From: Saprospiraceae bacterium
Lineage (GTDB): Bacteria > Bacteroidota > Bacteroidia > Chitinophagales > Saprospiraceae
Assembly (NCBI GenBank): GCA_019634045.1
Contig: JAHQWA010000342.1
Span: 1 to 34,377, forward strand
DNA: 34,377 nucleotides
Direction of reading: 5' to 3'
How positions within the stretch are numbered: the stretch's first letter is position 1; each line of letters begins with the position of its first letter. The notes under the pieces are model-generated. The model searched no databases and had not been told where the DNA came from. It saw only the letters and a program-made list of their open reading frames with translations. The translations under genes were made by a program, and so were the position numbers. Positions 31,897 to 34,377 of the stretch are shown piece after piece.

Positions 31897-32895
31897 TTAT
31901 TTTGTGCAGATCATGTGAGCCAAATCGGCCAAACGAGCAGAATAACCTGCTTCATTATCGTACCAGCTTACCACTTTAAGCATATTGCCATTCACATTAG
32001 TCATACCCGCATCGAAGATGGAAGAGTGAGGGTTGCGTACAATGTCACTAGATACCAATGGATCTTCCGTGTATTGTAGCACACCTTTCATTGGACCTTC
32101 AGCCATTTCTTTGAACTTGGCATTTACTTCTTCTATCGTTACACTCTTTTCCAAGTTTACATTTACTTCGATCAATGAACCAGTGATAACAGGAACACGA
32201 ACCGCAATGGCGAATAACTTACCAGCTACCTCAGGCAATACTTTTCCAACTGCGTTGGCTGCACCTGTACTAGTAGGTACAATATTGAATGCAGCGGCAC
32301 GAGCACGGCGAAGATCACTGTGAGGTGCATCCTGGATACGTTGGTCAGCCGTGTAGGCGTGCGTAGTAGTCATGGCACCATTGATGATACCCCAGTTGTC
32401 ATTTAGAATCTTAGCAACAGGAGCTAGGCAGTTGGTGGTACAAGATGCGTTGGAGAAAACATTAGCACGACGATCCAATTGATCATCATTTACACCCAAT
32501 ACGATCGTTTGTACACCATCCCCTTTAGCTGGAGCAGAAATAACTACGTCCTTGGCACCGGCAGTAAGGTGCATGCCAGCTTTTTCTTTTGTGCGGAAAA
32601 TACCGGTACATTCGAGTACCAAGTCTACACCCAATTCAGCCCAGGGTAGAGCTTCTGGGTTGCGCTCAGAATAGGCATTGATGCTTTTTCCATTTACAAT
32701 CAGCGCATCCTCAGTTGCCTCAACAGTGCCGTCGAAAGGACCTTGAGCAGAGTCGTACTTCAAAAGGTGAGCAAGGGTAGCATTATCTGTTAGGTCATTG
32801 ATGGCAACAACCTCGATTCCGTCTTTCTGTAGTAGGTTGCGAAAGGAGAGTCTTCCGATCCGGCCAAAACCATTGATAGCAATTTTTTTAGACAT
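31897..32895 (-). CDS. gap: Glyceraldehyde-3-phosphate dehydrogenase, type I
   Basis: 332 residues. NAD fold GFGRIGRL at the N-terminus with Asp34 (AINDLTD), which favours NAD over NADP. Catalytic C152 in FSNASCTTNCLAP and H178 in TTTHAYTADQ; C-terminal WYDNEAGYSARL. Oxidises glyceraldehyde 3-phosphate with phosphate. It is followed by pgk on the same strand. About 300 bp upstream include an unusual pair of interlocked inverted repeats. Confidence 0.98.
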   Translation of the reverse strand: MSKKIAINGFGRIGRLSFRNLLQKDGIEVVAINDLTDNATLAHLLKYDSAQGPFDGTVEATEDALIVNGKSINAYSERNPEALPWAELGVDLVLECTGIFRTKEKAGMHLTAGAKDVVISAPAKGDGVQTIVLGVNDDQLDRRANVFSNASCTTNCLAPVAKILNDNWGIINGAMTTTHAYTADQRIQDAPHSDLRRARAAAFNIVPTSTGAANAVGKVLPEVAGKLFAIAVRVPVITGSLIEVNVNLEKSVTIEEVNAKFKEMAEGPMKGVLQYTEDPLVSSDIVRNPHSSIFDAGMTNVNGNMLKVVSWYDNEAGYSARLADLAHMICTK

Positions 32896-33010
32896 AGTCG
32901 TGCACTTGATATTTGTTAATAAATTTTGAGTCTAGGTCAACAAGCCTGCCTTAGCAGCTTGGATTCGGCTGCGAAATTGGAGAAAATCAAGTTTAAAATC
33001 AACAAATTGC

Positions 33011-33075
33011 GCCCTTTTTTTTCATACTTAGTGTAAAAATAACAATAATTACCTTCAAAAGGGCTGTTTTTACAC
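33011..33075. promoter_or_regulatory. Interlocked inverted repeats upstream of gap
   Basis: Two inverted repeats interlock: gccctttt (33011-33018) with AAAAGGGC (33057-33064), and GTGTAAAAA (33031-33039) with TTTTTACAC (33067-33075). The order is A-B-A'-B'. It lies about 120-180 bp upstream of the gap start. It could be paired operators or, in RNA, a pseudoknot. The rest of 32896-33192 shows nothing else recognisable. Confidence 0.35.
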
Positions 33076-33192
33076 CATACGGGGGAGGGGTTAGCCTGGA
33101 CTTAAGGACGGTGTATCAGTGCTTTGAACATCAGTACTGGGCTGGTAAGATACGAATGTATCAAGGCTTAATCCCGGGCCACGTTGATGTTG

Positions 33193-34377
33193 CTATGGTT
33201 TTCTTTTCTTGACTTCTCCGGCCTTAGCCTTGTTCCGGATGCTTTGCCTTTTTTGCTCTTCTTTCAAAATGTTTTCCGGATGCGGATCGTACCATTTCGC
33301 TGGAATTAGTTCTTTGTTCCAGACCTGGTATTCTTCTAAGAGTTCTTTTACCTTTTCGGGCTGTTCTTGGGCCAAGTTGTTTTTTTCGAAGGGGTCCGTG
33401 TCAAGGTTGAATAACAATACATCCTCTTTGTAACCAGAGTAGATCAATTTATAGTTGTCTTTCCGAACGGCATATCCCGCACCATCCGAGTAGCGCCAGA
33501 AGAGCTTATGATGTGGGGGCGAGGAAGCATTTCCCGATATAAAAGGGAGTAAATTAACGCCGTCCAGGGGTTTGGTGGGTGTGATATCCGCAGCAGCCAA
33601 GACGGTTGGAAAGATGTCCAGGGCGCTGATGGCATGTGGATAGTGATGGGTATATTTGAGCTTATCCGGATAGCTTAGCAGAAAGGGGACTCGGATCCCT
33701 CCTTCGAATAACATGCCCTTATGACCTCGAAAGGGGTAACTACTGGCACCATGTAAATGACCGCCATTGTCACTGTAAAAGAAAATTAGCGTATTCTCGT
33801 AAAGCCCTTGTTCTTTTAAGGTCTGGATCACCTTTCCGATGCCTTCGTCCATTCCTACGACCATCGCTGCGTAAGCGCTTCGACCGCCATCTTCGATATG
33901 GTCTGTCTTTGCGAGATATTCTTCGGTGGCATGTATCGGGGCGTGCGGCGCATTGTAGGCTAGGTAGAGAAAGAAGGGGTCTTCTTCTTGTTTTTGAATA
34001 AATTTCACGGCTTCCGCGCTGAAATCATCCGTCAAATACGTTAATTCCGATTGAGGCACAATCTCCCCATTTCTTAAAACACCAGAGATGGCTGGTTTTT
34101 TCCCGATATCCCCCCAGAAGCTCATCCCCCCACCGTAAAAGCCAAACCACTCATCAAATCCTCTGTTGATGGGCCAGAACTTCTCGTGATCACCAAGGTG
34201 CCATTTCCCGATGGCACAGGTGTTGTAACCATTTTCCTTCAAGACCTCTGACAGCATCTGTTCGTCGAGTGGCAAACCGGCATTTTCATCTTGCTGATTG
34301 TAGGGCGTATTGTTCTCATGTCCAAATTTTTGCTGATAGCGGCCCGCTAGTAGACCTGCTCTGCTTGGGCTACAATA
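33193..34377 (-). CDS. Type I (formylglycine) sulfatase, 5' part cut by window edge
   Basis: 394 residues are visible; the first residues at the edge read YCSPSRAGLLAGRY, the C-x-P-S-R maturation motif in which Cys becomes formylglycine, so the frame continues unbroken to the edge and the N-terminal metal-binding part is outside. Later motifs: GKWHLGD, AYNAPHAPIHA, a second metal region FFYSDNGGHLHG, and FRGHKGMLFEGGIRVPF, all conserved in S1-family sulfatases. C-terminal subdomain with DPFEKNNLA. The basic tail (KAGEVKKRKP) is not a T9SS domain. It removes sulfate esters, probably from sulfated glycans. No sulfatase-maturation enzyme is in the window. Confidence 0.95.
   Translation of the reverse strand, partial: YCSPSRAGLLAGRYQQKFGHENNTPYNQQDENAGLPLDEQMLSEVLKENGYNTCAIGKWHLGDHEKFWPINRGFDEWFGFYGGGMSFWGDIGKKPAISGVLRNGEIVPQSELTYLTDDFSAEAVKFIQKQEEDPFFLYLAYNAPHAPIHATEEYLAKTDHIEDGGRSAYAAMVVGMDEGIGKVIQTLKEQGLYENTLIFFYSDNGGHLHGASSYPFRGHKGMLFEGGIRVPFLLSYPDKLKYTHHYPHAISALDIFPTVLAAADITPTKPLDGVNLLPFISGNASSPPHHKLFWRYSDGAGYAVRKDNYKLIYSGYKEDVLLFNLDTDPFEKNNLAQEQPEKVKELLEEYQVWNKELIPAKWYDPHPENILKEEQKRQSIRNKAKAGEVKKRKP

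Overview
The window looks like chromosomal DNA from a marine-type Bacteroidota, probably of the Saprospiria (Lewinella-like) group. The evidence is three secreted proteins ending in type IX secretion (T9SS) type A sorting domains, Bacteroidota-type promoters (TTG ... TAnnTTTG) at the tRNA and padR genes, few Shine-Dalgarno sequences, and several families common in that phylum (DUF6695-like, DUF1080, PadR/FtsX-permease pairs, DUF2339). The taxonomic call is an inference; no rRNA is present. Layout: 1-2728 holds the tail of a short-chain-dehydrogenase-like gene, a small secreted protein, a Skp/OmpH-like periplasmic chaperone, a peroxiredoxin C-terminal remnant and a TPR-like hypothetical protein. 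2742-6777 (minus) encodes a secreted beta/gamma-crystallin protein and, upstream of it, an 800-residue T9SS-exported lysyl oxidase with copper histidines and both residues of the lysine-tyrosylquinone cofactor. 7285-9684 is a T9SS-exported M14 zinc carboxypeptidase. 9707-9857 is a compact transcription unit for initiator tRNA-fMet: promoter, tRNA and intrinsic terminator. Directly behind it lies a decayed PD-(D/E)XK homing-endonuclease-type gene with in-frame stops. 10475-12060 is the most interesting region: a 65-residue Cys-rich peptide ending CPGCGMG, followed by a DUF692/MNIO iron oxidase with a C-terminal extension. This resembles a chryseobasin-like RiPP system. A GC-rich extragenic repeat (12084-12197) separates it from a lipoprotein nitrilase-family amidohydrolase and an M1 aminopeptidase. 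15006-22922 is a run of plus-strand genes, mostly independent: DUF6695-like protein, Stf0 sulfotransferase, YwbE, a full-length Ada repair protein/regulator, a VOC protein, a DUF2339 membrane protein closely followed by a Crp/Fnr regulator, and a DinB-family protein. 23122-26199 (minus) is a PadR regulator translationally coupled to an FtsX/MacB-type permease; its promoter is embedded in a perfect 19-bp inverted repeat. 26375-30434 holds MOSC, DUF1080, T9SS-cargo and Tat-exported Gfo/Idh/MocA genes. 30536-32895 (minus) has the glycolytic genes gap and pgk. 33193 to the end is a sulfatase truncated by the window edge just upstream of its CSPSR active site. Overall this is a mostly core chromosomal stretch enriched in exported enzymes for polymers and proteins (peptidases, lysyl oxidase, sulfatase, DUF1080, Gfo/Idh), with two recognisable gene remnants and one probable RiPP locus.
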